Part shown: piece by piece, positions 21,401 through 28,395 of the stretch | How positions within the stretch are numbered: the stretch's first letter is position 1 | How the letters are laid out: each line of letters opens with the position of its first letter | Virus record (IMG/VR): IMGVR_UViG_3300021507_000008 | Span: 1-28,469 of that record | Source of the DNA: a virus | Direction: 5' to 3' (one strand) | Length of the DNA stretch: 28,469 bases | Notes under the pieces: model-generated | Told to the model about the DNA's origin: nothing | Database searches by the model: none | The model's input: the letters and a program-made list of their open reading frames with translations, nothing else | Position numbers and translations under genes: made by a program

Positions 21401-23229
21401 AGCATATCAAACTCGCACCATTCACGTTGTGTCATTCAGAGCAATGTGTCCGTGAGGCAATCGAGAAGTATTCCAAGCTGGAGGGTTCAGAAGGCGCATA
21501 TCTCAAACGCGCGGACTTCCCTTATGAACTCGATGGCAAAACCAGACTCAACATCAAATTCAAGAACGAGCGATCACTTGACGCCCTTGTCCTCAAACGC
21601 AAAAAAGTCGCCGGTACTGAGAAGACGTTCTATTACATCTGCGGCCTCAAGGGCGATTCAGGCATAGTCTACTGTGGCAAGACGTTCAATACCAACATCA
21701 AAGCCGAGCCGGGTGACATTATCAAAGTTGTCTTCGTTGATATTTCCGGCTACACCGATCCCAAAACCAAGAAGCGGTGGGTCAATTGGTGGGCGCCGCG
21801 CGTCGTTATGCTACGTACCGATAAGAAAGAGCCGGACAATATCGAGACCGCGTGGCGTATGGTCAAACAGACCACGGGCAGGTTCGAGGAGAAGCCGATG
21901 CCCGATATCGAACATCTCGAAGAGCTCGCATCTGCTGATGCTGATGCTCGCACGCGCGCCAAGCGCTTCGTTATCCAGAACCATTTCAGGGGCAGTTCCT
22001 CACATGGCGATTTCCGCGTACAACTCAACCACGTACTCGGTGGCTTCACGCTCGGTTGGCAGCGTGCAGATGAGCTGGAGAAAGAACTGGATAAGCACTG
22101 GGAGCTAAAGAAGACCGCAGACCGTTACGAGATTTATTGGGACGGGCAACTGTTTTACGCGCTCGATAAGCGTGAGCGAGTCATCAAAGAGCCGCCGGTC
22201 GCACTCAAACGCAAGGTCTTCGCGTTCCATAAGAAGCTCGCTTTTGATCCCCGCTACTGGAAAGTGGACATGCAAACCGGTGAGGAGCTCAGCCGTGAGG
22301 GCAGCCCCGGCACTGCCAAAAGAGTCGAAAAGATATTCTGCGTACAGAAGACGCGAGAGCCCTATGAGTGGCTCTCGATGGAGGGGATAACCAAGCCGCG
22401 TGAGATCGAACCAGAGCCCGGTGGCACTCGGTTCTTCCCCGGTATCTTCGTTGAGGTAGATTCCGGCACCTACTATCCCGGCGCTCAGAAGCCGTATTTC
22501 AAAGAGTATTTCCTCAACGGCAAGAAGTGGAAAGGCAGAGTCGTCTTCCGGCTCGTTGCAGGACTCAAAGGCACGAAAGCTGTCGCCAACTGGCTCTATT
22601 GGAAACCCGATGATCAGACCCCTTATGTCCTCTCCGCGCGCGCAGTCCGCGATAACTGGCTGCCCGCAGAAGGCGAAGGCAGCGCCATGCCACCCGAATG
22701 GGAACGCAAGCTACCCGAGGAGCTTCATTTCTGGAAAGCATCTACACGCAAAGAGAAGCTTAAACTCCGCAAACTCGCACGTGAATACTTCAAAAAGAAG
22801 CATATCCTCAGCGCCGACGCAAATGAAGTTGAGTTCATACTCACGCATCGCTACTGGCAGGGTCAATTCGTTGTGCGTGGTCTACCGGTAGAGGACTACC
22901 ATCTCAAAATCGGCGAGCACAGATTCCATCTCGATAAAGACCCCACGTACAAATTCCCGGAGCAAGGCATCTCCGCGCTACAGTTCCGTGATAAGGACGA
23001 GTTCTTCGTTGAGGGCAGGAAGAAGCCACAATCGCCTGTCAATCCCAACCGTAAAATCCCGGCGTTCATATCCGTTCTCGATCGCGGTAAGGCTGAGATC
23101 ATCGCCGATCAGCCGCTGTATCTACACGTGCGGCTCAGCGGAAAGAAGCTCAAAGGCTTATTCTATTTCCGCCGCACATCGCGCGCATCAGAGTTCTGGA
23201 CGTTCAAGAAGGGTATGGAGACCTTCTGA
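18424..23229 (+). CDS. Giant fusion: peptidase, PEGA, NTase, DNA ligase, phosphoesterase
   Basis: This 1601-residue protein starts at 18424 after AGGAGGTGG. Segments in order: Asp-Gln repeat and Gln-rich start (1-25); helical domain (about 26-110); caspase-like clan CD peptidase (about 240-455) with H321 in FGHGD, C361 in YLGHCGAL and a late HGDPDYVPIP; PEGA (about 457-540); Ig-like (about 540-650); acidic linker; polymerase-beta-type nucleotidyltransferase with G713, S714, D724, D726; ATP-dependent DNA ligase adenylation domain with nucleophile K878 in KYDG, E927, E1023, K1045 and K1047, plus an OB-fold (to about 1130); LigD-type 3'-phosphoesterase with H1187, H1194, D1196, R1198; and a second, degenerate such motif near 1475. 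It would heal and seal DNA ends. The peptidase could release the parts. Peptidase and NTase calls are less certain than ligase. Confidence 0.8.
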   Translation: MNQDQDQDQDQDQDQTQSQQQEQELIRNVKDYDPSKPNNAQLADDMRIVFAWYSSLCEGKKLKFTKEEVINLARKIYQEIEKRKREGRMKHEWKPELMKPHSRELFKIIVASPHLSTALQSERESGASLMDFRVEFIEERRVGKFTSKIFRYVTPEGYPIDNAFYIRVEDQTGKLIHEVDQPPPQDIIFHELQSLIPTPPNAISELPVLISPKNPFWHFTTTPEEPVLCYQVFSTDDHLIHLIDAHTGKEIGTGTPPPFNSLVFAGSHEGSNIWRPWWRNAAAWFSAFGSPPFAVYEPETSVYLDCLQSSAFGGFHFEFGHGDSICWYTGHEWVYTSSIAEKLGAREPDAPPLNFIYLGHCGALVDTGEGTFADVFSQGRSSGYVIIGFYNMHDQPTAWSHSQSWQNSLFTAIAAGHSAGDAFDIACAAFPDVTPAVRLHGDPDYVPIPSPDFTTLEGHVDIESQPSEASIFIDGTDTGMKTPASVPVPIPIEKIRTTHCVKVTLKHRFFYDKTRSAYVRPNFTYHLAVKMRPSVRIVPKTILHKYSVTFEFSLQSKVTGEVIREPLTFKLINLSTHKELTATTDDSGTATFSISFQSTFFVPGRQKLICTLEGSDGLIRTFRRITIRNRQWLSASASDPDADTTEDWHEPEPSELLDSDDDNDSEPELYIPFSTLPIYPGHASAEYEPIDLDTFLANWNSFFLRKPFIMLVGSLANWQHTTGDIDILVKARDPTPLLNALDRAINTCFERGDEQLADLLIQVRQFIHADSLFLLTRWRIERAFPEFKDRIHVLDDSFSGPFTNFVELSDLAAIARSEPIRQQMSTSDTGIKLFRWFPMLKPMHGRHKGEIYSIDSVIEVLKSRKDNWLDIGVYVQKKYDGTHCQVHKGGDKVFIYTEDGTDVTKNCPTLVQEFRQQPFHSFILCGEIELWKHGKHQPRAITAGILNANKPQPDEKHLRFNVYDCVFFDSVGDIHNRPYSERIKFYQKIHETEHIKLAPFTLCHSEQCVREAIEKYSKLEGSEGAYLKRADFPYELDGKTRLNIKFKNERSLDALVLKRKKVAGTEKTFYYICGLKGDSGIVYCGKTFNTNIKAEPGDIIKVVFVDISGYTDPKTKKRWVNWWAPRVVMLRTDKKEPDNIETAWRMVKQTTGRFEEKPMPDIEHLEELASADADARTRAKRFVIQNHFRGSSSHGDFRVQLNHVLGGFTLGWQRADELEKELDKHWELKKTADRYEIYWDGQLFYALDKRERVIKEPPVALKRKVFAFHKKLAFDPRYWKVDMQTGEELSREGSPGTAKRVEKIFCVQKTREPYEWLSMEGITKPREIEPEPGGTRFFPGIFVEVDSGTYYPGAQKPYFKEYFLNGKKWKGRVVFRLVAGLKGTKAVANWLYWKPDDQTPYVLSARAVRDNWLPAEGEGSAMPPEWERKLPEELHFWKASTRKEKLKLRKLAREYFKKKHILSADANEVEFILTHRYWQGQFVVRGLPVEDYHLKIGEHRFHLDKDPTYKFPEQGISALQFRDKDEFFVEGRKKPQSPVNPNRKIPAFISVLDRGKAEIIADQPLYLHVRLSGKKLKGLFYFRRTSRASEFWTFKKGMETF
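18428..18468 (+). repeat. Perfect hexamer repeat ACCAAG x6
   Basis: Six perfect ACCAAG copies (18428-18463) plus a partial seventh encode the alternating Asp-Gln start of the giant protein. Hexamer slippage would change the length without shifting the frame. Confidence 0.85.
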
Positions 23230-23248
23230 AAAGAGCGCAAATTGAAAA

Positions 23249-23410
23249 ATGCCAAGTGGCCGTCCCCTCTCGGAATCCCAGAAGGAAAAAATCCGGAAAG
23301 AGATTAAGTTCAAATCCAAACGTCAGCTCGCGCAAGAATTGGGCTTGCATTACCAAACCGTCTCCAAATTCGTTAAGAAGGAATCGCTTGAGGACGAATC
23401 TGAGGACTGA
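23249..23410 (+). CDS. Small helix-turn-helix DNA-binding protein
   Basis: This 53-residue protein starts MPSGRPLSESQKEKI and contains a resolvase-like helix-turn-helix (SKRQLAQELGLHYQTVSKFV, residues 23-42) followed by an acidic tail. It would bind DNA as a dimer or monomer. The gene lies directly upstream of the TATA box at 23424 that drives the capsid genes, so it may regulate them. No ribosome binding site is visible. Another reading frame over the same stretch is much less protein-like. Confidence 0.7.
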   Translation: MPSGRPLSESQKEKIRKEIKFKSKRQLAQELGLHYQTVSKFVKKESLEDESED

Positions 23411-23423
23411 GCCCCCAAAATCG

Positions 23424-23430
23424 TTATATA
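23424..23430 (+). promoter_or_regulatory. TATA box for capsid genes, leaderless start
   Basis: TTATATA is centred at 23427, 27 nt before the ATG at 23454. No ribosome binding site precedes that ATG. Transcription would start at or next to the ATG, giving a leaderless message for the protease-scaffold gene and the capsid genes behind it. Confidence 0.6.
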
Positions 23431-23453
23431 GGGGGTAACAAAGATGATATTAC

Positions 23454-24713
23454 ATGGAGCATAGTATCTCCCTCCGTGAACTCTACGAGCATCCTCTTGT
23501 CGCCGAGATCATCGAAGAGAACCGCAAGCTCCGTGAGTTATCTGAGAAGCCGGAGGTCAAAGACCTCAAAGAAGTGCCGTTGCCGTACACTATCAAGAAC
23601 CACATCCTCATCAAGGAGGGCGTCCATAACGGTGTATTCTATCCCGCGCAGATGCTGCGGTTCGCTGTTGATCAGCACGAAGGTCTACAGGTCTTCCTCG
23701 ATCATCAGGACACCAAGGGTCAGGCAGCGCTCACTTGGATCGGTGCGATCCACAACCCGCGCTGGTCCGAGAAGGACAAGGCTATTGTTGGTGACATTGA
23801 CATCGTCGATCCGAAATACGCTATGGCAGTCGCCTACGGCGCTAAGTTCGGACTTTCTGCTACGGTCGATGTGGATGTCCAGCACCTCGATGGCAAAGAG
23901 GTCGCATCGAACCCGATCTTCAAGTCGTACTCCATGGTCGTTGATCCTGCCGTCCGAGAAACTATGCTGAATGAGAACCAGACACAGGACTCAGAACCCG
24001 ATTCTGATCCCACCCGAAAAATGACGCAACAGGAACTCGATTTTAAGGCCGATTTAGAGCCTGCACTTACGAAATTAGATGATGCGATCAGGCGCGCGTC
24101 ATCTATGCGAGATACCTCGCTCCTAACTACGCTGCAGCAGATCAAGGCTATTGTTTCCAAGGTCTGTGGCAAGGAGTACCCGTACCCCACGCCACCTGCA
24201 CCTGAGAAGCTTTCCGAACTCGAAGCGAAAATCGCTGCTTTGGAGCACATCATTGCCTTACACCAGACCCCGTCTGAACCCTCAAGCGCACCTGCGGCAG
24301 CACCGCAGGTCAATGAGGAGCTTGAGGCTGTATTGAAAGAAAATGAGAAGTTGAAGGAGCAGCTCAGCGCGTTTGAACGCGAAAAGCTAACTGAGCGTGT
24401 GAACAGCATCCTGAACAAGGAGCTGGAGCTCGGTCTAACGTCCGCGGCGGAATCCGAATCACGTCGTGCCGAGTTAGAGAAGATGGACTCTTCGGCACTC
24501 GATGCCGTTGAATTCAATCTCGATCGCACAATCAAAATCCTCGAATCCAACGAGGACAACTCCAAGCCCGCGGAGACTACGCCAAGTTCTCCACAAAAGC
24601 AGGAGCTATCCGCTTCAGGGTCAAGCTCTCGCCAGAACCTATCGTCCGCGCGGCTGCTTAAGATGATGATTGACGAACAGAACAAGGCGTCAATGCCTTA
24701 TGGAGGTGCATGA
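23454..24713 (+). CDS. Prohead protease fused to scaffold
   Basis: In this 419-residue protein, residues 45-180 look like a capsid maturation protease of the HK97/herpesvirus type: FLDHQDTKGQAALTWIGAIH carries the catalytic histidine, and the GLSATV segment the serine. The rest is a charged, helical scaffold with coiled-coil parts (about 260-400) that would be digested during head maturation. It lies directly before the major capsid gene, the usual order. The start at 23454 is leaderless from the TATA box at 23424. Confidence 0.8.
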   Translation: MEHSISLRELYEHPLVAEIIEENRKLRELSEKPEVKDLKEVPLPYTIKNHILIKEGVHNGVFYPAQMLRFAVDQHEGLQVFLDHQDTKGQAALTWIGAIHNPRWSEKDKAIVGDIDIVDPKYAMAVAYGAKFGLSATVDVDVQHLDGKEVASNPIFKSYSMVVDPAVRETMLNENQTQDSEPDSDPTRKMTQQELDFKADLEPALTKLDDAIRRASSMRDTSLLTTLQQIKAIVSKVCGKEYPYPTPPAPEKLSELEAKIAALEHIIALHQTPSEPSSAPAAAPQVNEELEAVLKENEKLKEQLSAFEREKLTERVNSILNKELELGLTSAAESESRRAELEKMDSSALDAVEFNLDRTIKILESNEDNSKPAETTPSSPQKQELSASGSSSRQNLSSARLLKMMIDEQNKASMPYGGA

Positions 24714-24720
24714 AGAAAAA

Positions 24721-25689
24721 ATGAGGTCGTTAAAGGAACTCCAAGCGGCTAATATCACAGACACGTCCACAACCAACGCGTCCGAATTCCAGGACACGTT
24801 CCTCGACACCGAAATAGTCAAGTTTGCGGAAGCCCTCCGGTTCTTCCGTCAAGCGGTAGAGGAGAACGATGTTCTCACGAAGAGCCGTGACAAGACTCTG
24901 AGAGTGCCCAAGACCACATCCCACCTTTCGATCACCACAACGCACACCGAAGGTGCAGAGCGTACCTACACCGAGATGACCAACCTCGATACCGTGGACA
25001 TCACACCGTCATTCAAGCTCGGTGCGATCGCGATCTCGAAGGAGCTGGTCGATACCACGCGAGTGGATCTCGTAGACACCGCGAAATACATGGTCGCCCA
25101 GGACATCGAAGAGGGCATCGAGAAGGCAATCACCGAAGCGATAGACACTAACGTCACCACGAACGTCGTTTATGGTGGCGATGCCACCAAGCCGTCCGAG
25201 CTAACAACCGGCGATAAGATCACTGTCGATCTCGTTGCCGATGCAATCAAGCTCGTCAAGGACAATAACTACGTCCCCGCGCTGCTGTTCATTAAGCCCG
25301 CGCAGGAGAACGTGTTCTATAAGAGCTCGCAATTCACGAACGCAGCCGAATACGGTTCAAACGAGGTAGTCCTCAATGGTGAAATCGGTAAGTATCTCGG
25401 TGTGAAGGTCATAACGTCCACACTCACGCAGTCCTATGCAGCCAGTGGTCAGGACAAGGGCATCTCAGGCGCCGACGGTGTTTGGGGCGCGGCAGGCACG
25501 TCCTGTCAGCTCATAGGCTTCACCGCCGGTAAGAAGAAGCCAATCACACTCGCATGGAAACAGAAGCCATCAGTATCGTACGAATATCTGAAGCGCTACG
25601 CTACGCACTACATCTACTACGATGCTGCGTATGGAGTGGGAGTCATACAGGAGAAAGCTTGCTGCTTGATCAAGGTCACAGACGCTTGA
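24721..25689 (+). CDS. Major capsid protein, HK97 fold
   Basis: This 322-residue protein matches the phage major capsid pattern: an N-terminal helix, a beta-rich E-loop region, IAISKELVDTTRVDLVD, and an axial-domain-like VVLNGEIGKYLGVKVITS near the C-terminal third. It would form the icosahedral shell. Position just after protease-scaffold supports this. The ATG at 24721 is chosen with GGAGGTG at 24702-24708; ATG 24700 is in frame and would add seven residues. Confidence 0.85.
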   Translation: MRSLKELQAANITDTSTTNASEFQDTFLDTEIVKFAEALRFFRQAVEENDVLTKSRDKTLRVPKTTSHLSITTTHTEGAERTYTEMTNLDTVDITPSFKLGAIAISKELVDTTRVDLVDTAKYMVAQDIEEGIEKAITEAIDTNVTTNVVYGGDATKPSELTTGDKITVDLVADAIKLVKDNNYVPALLFIKPAQENVFYKSSQFTNAAEYGSNEVVLNGEIGKYLGVKVITSTLTQSYAASGQDKGISGADGVWGAAGTSCQLIGFTAGKKKPITLAWKQKPSVSYEYLKRYATHYIYYDAAYGVGVIQEKACCLIKVTDA

Positions 25690-25732
25690 TCTCAGCAAGC
25701 TCATCCTTAAACACAGGAGGATCAACGATAAA

Positions 25733-26116
25733 ATGACCGAATATGGGTTCAGAGACAATAAGATCACCGCGCAGACCACAGGCATTGTCACCGTCCCCAT
25801 GAGCTTCGAGTCCGGTGAGCAGACCGCAACCAAAATCTATTTCCCTTTCAAAGCTCGCATAGACAAGATCAGGAGCATCGTCATGGCAGCGATCGCAGGC
25901 ACAGATGACGGCACTATAACGGGCGCAAATGCGAACGGCAACTCTTCAAACGGTGTTGTAACAGTCGCCGCATCTTCCGCAGTAAACACAGAAGATTCTG
26001 CCACACCAACCTCTAACAACGTCGTCGAAGCCGGCTCGTACTACAAGCTCACTACAGCAAAGACCACAGCCGGTGGTAAAGTCCTCGTAACGCTTGAATT
26101 CACTCGCATCGCATAG
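25733..26116 (+). CDS. Probable head decoration protein
   Basis: This 127-residue protein is beta-rich with repeated small residues (Ala/Gly/Thr/Ser) and a central TGANANGNSSNG loop. Its location directly behind the major capsid gene suggests a decoration or minor head protein, as in many tailed phages. ACAGGAGGATC precedes the ATG. Its identity rests on position and composition only. Confidence 0.6.
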   Translation: MTEYGFRDNKITAQTTGIVTVPMSFESGEQTATKIYFPFKARIDKIRSIVMAAIAGTDDGTITGANANGNSSNGVVTVAASSAVNTEDSATPTSNNVVEAGSYYKLTTAKTTAGGKVLVTLEFTRIA

Positions 26117-26122
26117 AGAGAG

Positions 26123-26323
26123 ATGAACCCAGACCTCCCCGCGCTCATCTCGACGCTCGGCTTCCCCATAGCCGTCACTTGCTATCTACTCTGGGAACGC
26201 CAGAACATCTCCCGCAAGCTTGAACGAGCGATCCGAGAAGACTTAGTCAGCGCGATCCACGAGCTCCGTGAGCAGATAATGGTCTTCTCCGAGCGTTGCA
26301 ATGGAGGTCGCAGACAACCATGA
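26123..26323 (+). CDS. YvrJ/holin-like small membrane protein
   Basis: This 66-residue protein starts with a hydrophobic segment (LISTLGFPIAVTCYLLW, about residues 8-24) followed by a charged amphipathic helix (QNISRKLERAIREDLVSAI). This layout matches small phage-encoded YvrJ-type or holin-like membrane proteins. No direct lysis evidence exists, and no lysin is seen nearby. The stop overlaps the next start (ATGA). Confidence 0.6.
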   Translation: MNPDLPALISTLGFPIAVTCYLLWERQNISRKLERAIREDLVSAIHELREQIMVFSERCNGGRRQP

Positions 26324-27015
26324 AAGATTATTTTGAACTGGACGGCATTTTTTACGACCTGAACGAGCTGCTTACTACACGTCTCCGTGCCTCGTTACCG
26401 CACCGTGTGCTGCTCTATCTCCAATCCTTTGCCAGCGAAGACTATTCGTTCGACCAATCCTATGCACTTGGTCTTTTCCGATCGCCACAGCTCACCAACC
26501 TCGACACCCATTCCACCGATCAGGCAGACCTCGACTACAAAGAGAGCGCTAATATCACCGCGACATCCGAAACCGAAGTACTGCAGGACATCGAGTTCAT
26601 TCTCTCCGAGCCGCGTCTACACGATACTGTCATCGAAGGCTTATGTGATATTGGACTGCAGCTAAAGATCCGTGCCGATGGTACTTACACCACGTACTTA
26701 TCAAAGGTACGTGTCTCTCTATACAGCCGTGACCAAAGCGGCAACGATACCGCGCTTTTTGAGAACAAGGCCTATACATTTGACACTCCAGTCTCTCACT
26801 CCGCCAACTCCTGGGACGATATGGTTGCGATCAAGCTCCATGAGAACATCTCACGCACAGTTGTGCCAGACGACAACCGGCTCGTATTACGTGTAGAGGT
26901 CTTCGGCTATGTCAGCGATGCCAGCGCCACCAACAACAAAGTTCGGCTCTATTTCTCTCGTGGCTCAGCCGAATCGTACATCCTGCTACCGATAATCGAG
27001 GGCTTATCGCCATGA
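26320..27015 (+). CDS. Beta-rich appendage protein
   Basis: This 231-residue protein has an N-terminal region with helices and a C-terminal beta-sandwich pattern (LQLKIRADGTYTTYLSKVRV, then NRLVLRVEVFGYVSD and VRLYFSRGSAESYI). The pattern is typical of viral head-fibre or tail proteins, but no family is recognised. The ATG at 26320 is chosen for the GGAGGTC 10 nt upstream. It overlaps the previous gene by four bases. Confidence 0.6.
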   Translation: MKDYFELDGIFYDLNELLTTRLRASLPHRVLLYLQSFASEDYSFDQSYALGLFRSPQLTNLDTHSTDQADLDYKESANITATSETEVLQDIEFILSEPRLHDTVIEGLCDIGLQLKIRADGTYTTYLSKVRVSLYSRDQSGNDTALFENKAYTFDTPVSHSANSWDDMVAIKLHENISRTVVPDDNRLVLRVEVFGYVSDASATNNKVRLYFSRGSAESYILLPIIEGLSP

Positions 27016-27045
27016 ACCAGATAACGAGGAGGTGATAAGAAAAAC

Positions 27046-27357
27046 ATGCCATACAAAAGCGATCTCACAGGCGAGCTCATCAAGGATGAATCTAAGATGG
27101 TAGTGATCACCATGCGCGACTCTTCTAACAAGCTCGTTACACGTTATCTCGCTAACCTCAACGAACTCAAAAACTGGTGGCTTGCGGGCATGCCGCATGC
27201 CGGCGGCGTAGTTGAAATGTCATCTTACAGTCACGAGCCAATAGATGACGAGTCACAGAAAATCTCAATCACGTTCCGTGACCAATCCTTCGTCTTCCGC
27301 AACCTCCAGGAGCTCAAAGATTGGTTTATTCATATCTCCAAGACGTCTAAGAAATAG
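27046..27357 (+). CDS. Small protein with two internal repeats
   Basis: This 103-residue protein consists of two related halves. The first contains KDESKMVVITMRDSS followed by LANLNELKNWW, the second DDESQKISITFRDQS followed by RNLQELKDWF. Each half pairs a beta hairpin with a short helix. The duplication implies a two-lobed fold or a dimer-like protein. GAGGAGGTGATAAG precedes the ATG. Function is unknown; it lies between two appendage-type genes. Confidence 0.6.
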   Translation: MPYKSDLTGELIKDESKMVVITMRDSSNKLVTRYLANLNELKNWWLAGMPHAGGVVEMSSYSHEPIDDESQKISITFRDQSFVFRNLQELKDWFIHISKTSKK

Positions 27358-27360
27358 CCT

Positions 27361-28194
27361 ATGCTCACCGCAACACCTTGGTATTTCTTACCGCAGTTCA
27401 GACCCGCGCGACTGCAGGACTGCGTACTCTGGCTCGAATCCGACTCCTTCTCAGGCGGCATCTGGCGCAATCTGGCACCGAACTATTCCGATAGAAACCA
27501 TGGCACAGCCCACGGTGGCGTTGGTTTATTTACATGGCATCCACAGTTTCCACCAGCTCCAACTTTTGATGGAGTTAATGATTATGTAGAAGTTCCTGAT
27601 GATGATAGTTTGGACATTACTGATGCGATCACGATCGAATTATGGACAAAAATAGACGATGCAAGTTCAGATATTGCTACAAATCAATATTGGATTAGTA
27701 AGGGAACAGGCGCTTATAATGATGCAGTGAATAACACCTATCTGTTTTATATTGTCAATGCAGGTAGTGACCCGACAGGATACAATGATTTTATACGATT
27801 TACTCTTTCAGACGGTTCAAGTTTTTATAACACATACTTATCAAGTAAATTAAGAATGAACGCTTTTGGCCCGAATAAACGGTATCACTTGGTGGCAACT
27901 TGGGACGGAGCAAAGATGAAAATTTACAAAAACGGAGTTCATATTTCAGATGCGGATAAAAGTTTTTCAGGTTCTATTAATTCGCTGTCTGCAAATTTGA
28001 ATATTGGACGGCATACTGACGGAACAAGATATTTTGATGGCACAACTCCTCTTGTTCGCATCTATAAAGCTGCCCTAACTCCAGCAGAAGTTGTGCATAA
28101 CTACACCCACCACCCGCTCTACTATCTCCAGCGTGGCATCGACCCGTACGAAGTTCTCACAGCCGCCACTGCTGCCGCTGCGCCATCAATTTAA
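27361..28194 (+). CDS. LamG-type lectin-like appendage protein
   Basis: This 277-residue protein has an N-terminal segment (1-60) with LQDCVLWLESDSF, then a concanavalin-like LamG domain (about 65-245): FDGVNDYVEVPDDDSL, AITIELWTKID, RYHLVATWDGAKMKIYKNG and VRIYKAALTPAEV. It most likely binds glycans on the host surface as a receptor-binding protein. The DNA from about 27530 to 28080 is much richer in A and T and uses different codons than its flanks, which suggests recent acquisition of the lectin core. There is no ribosome binding site before the ATG. Confidence 0.8.
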   Translation: MLTATPWYFLPQFRPARLQDCVLWLESDSFSGGIWRNLAPNYSDRNHGTAHGGVGLFTWHPQFPPAPTFDGVNDYVEVPDDDSLDITDAITIELWTKIDDASSDIATNQYWISKGTGAYNDAVNNTYLFYIVNAGSDPTGYNDFIRFTLSDGSSFYNTYLSSKLRMNAFGPNKRYHLVATWDGAKMKIYKNGVHISDADKSFSGSINSLSANLNIGRHTDGTRYFDGTTPLVRIYKAALTPAEVVHNYTHHPLYYLQRGIDPYEVLTAATAAAAPSI

Positions 28195-28218
28195 TTTCAT
28201 TGCAACTAACCGGAAGGC

Positions 28219-28226
28219 TTTTATAG
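28219..28226 (+). promoter_or_regulatory. TATA-box-like promoter at right edge
   Basis: CTTTTATAG follows the LamG gene. The 200 nt from 28195 to 28395 hold no gene. The box likely starts transcription of the gene at 28396, which has a strong GGAGGGAGG site. Transcription start would be near 28248. Confidence 0.4.
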
Positions 28227-28395
28227 TCACATACCTTTTCTTATACCGTGGGCATACGCATCCCCTCGATCGGAGCATCATTGCCTTCCTCCGATGTTGC
28301 TCCGCCCCCGCCTTTTCTCTCCCGGCCCGTTGCTTCGCTCGCCCACTCCTCCATCTTTGCCTGGATTTGAGGGGGGTTGCAGAAGGAGGGAGGTG

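Noticed and set aside
23256-23438. A 60-residue frame overlapping the HTH gene
   Set aside because: The alternative frame at 23249 gives a recognisable helix-turn-helix, while this one is a basic low-complexity shadow.
23834-24685. A 283-residue minus-strand frame opposite the protease-scaffold gene
   Set aside because: It is Ser-rich with no domain signal and arises from codon bias of the real + strand gene.
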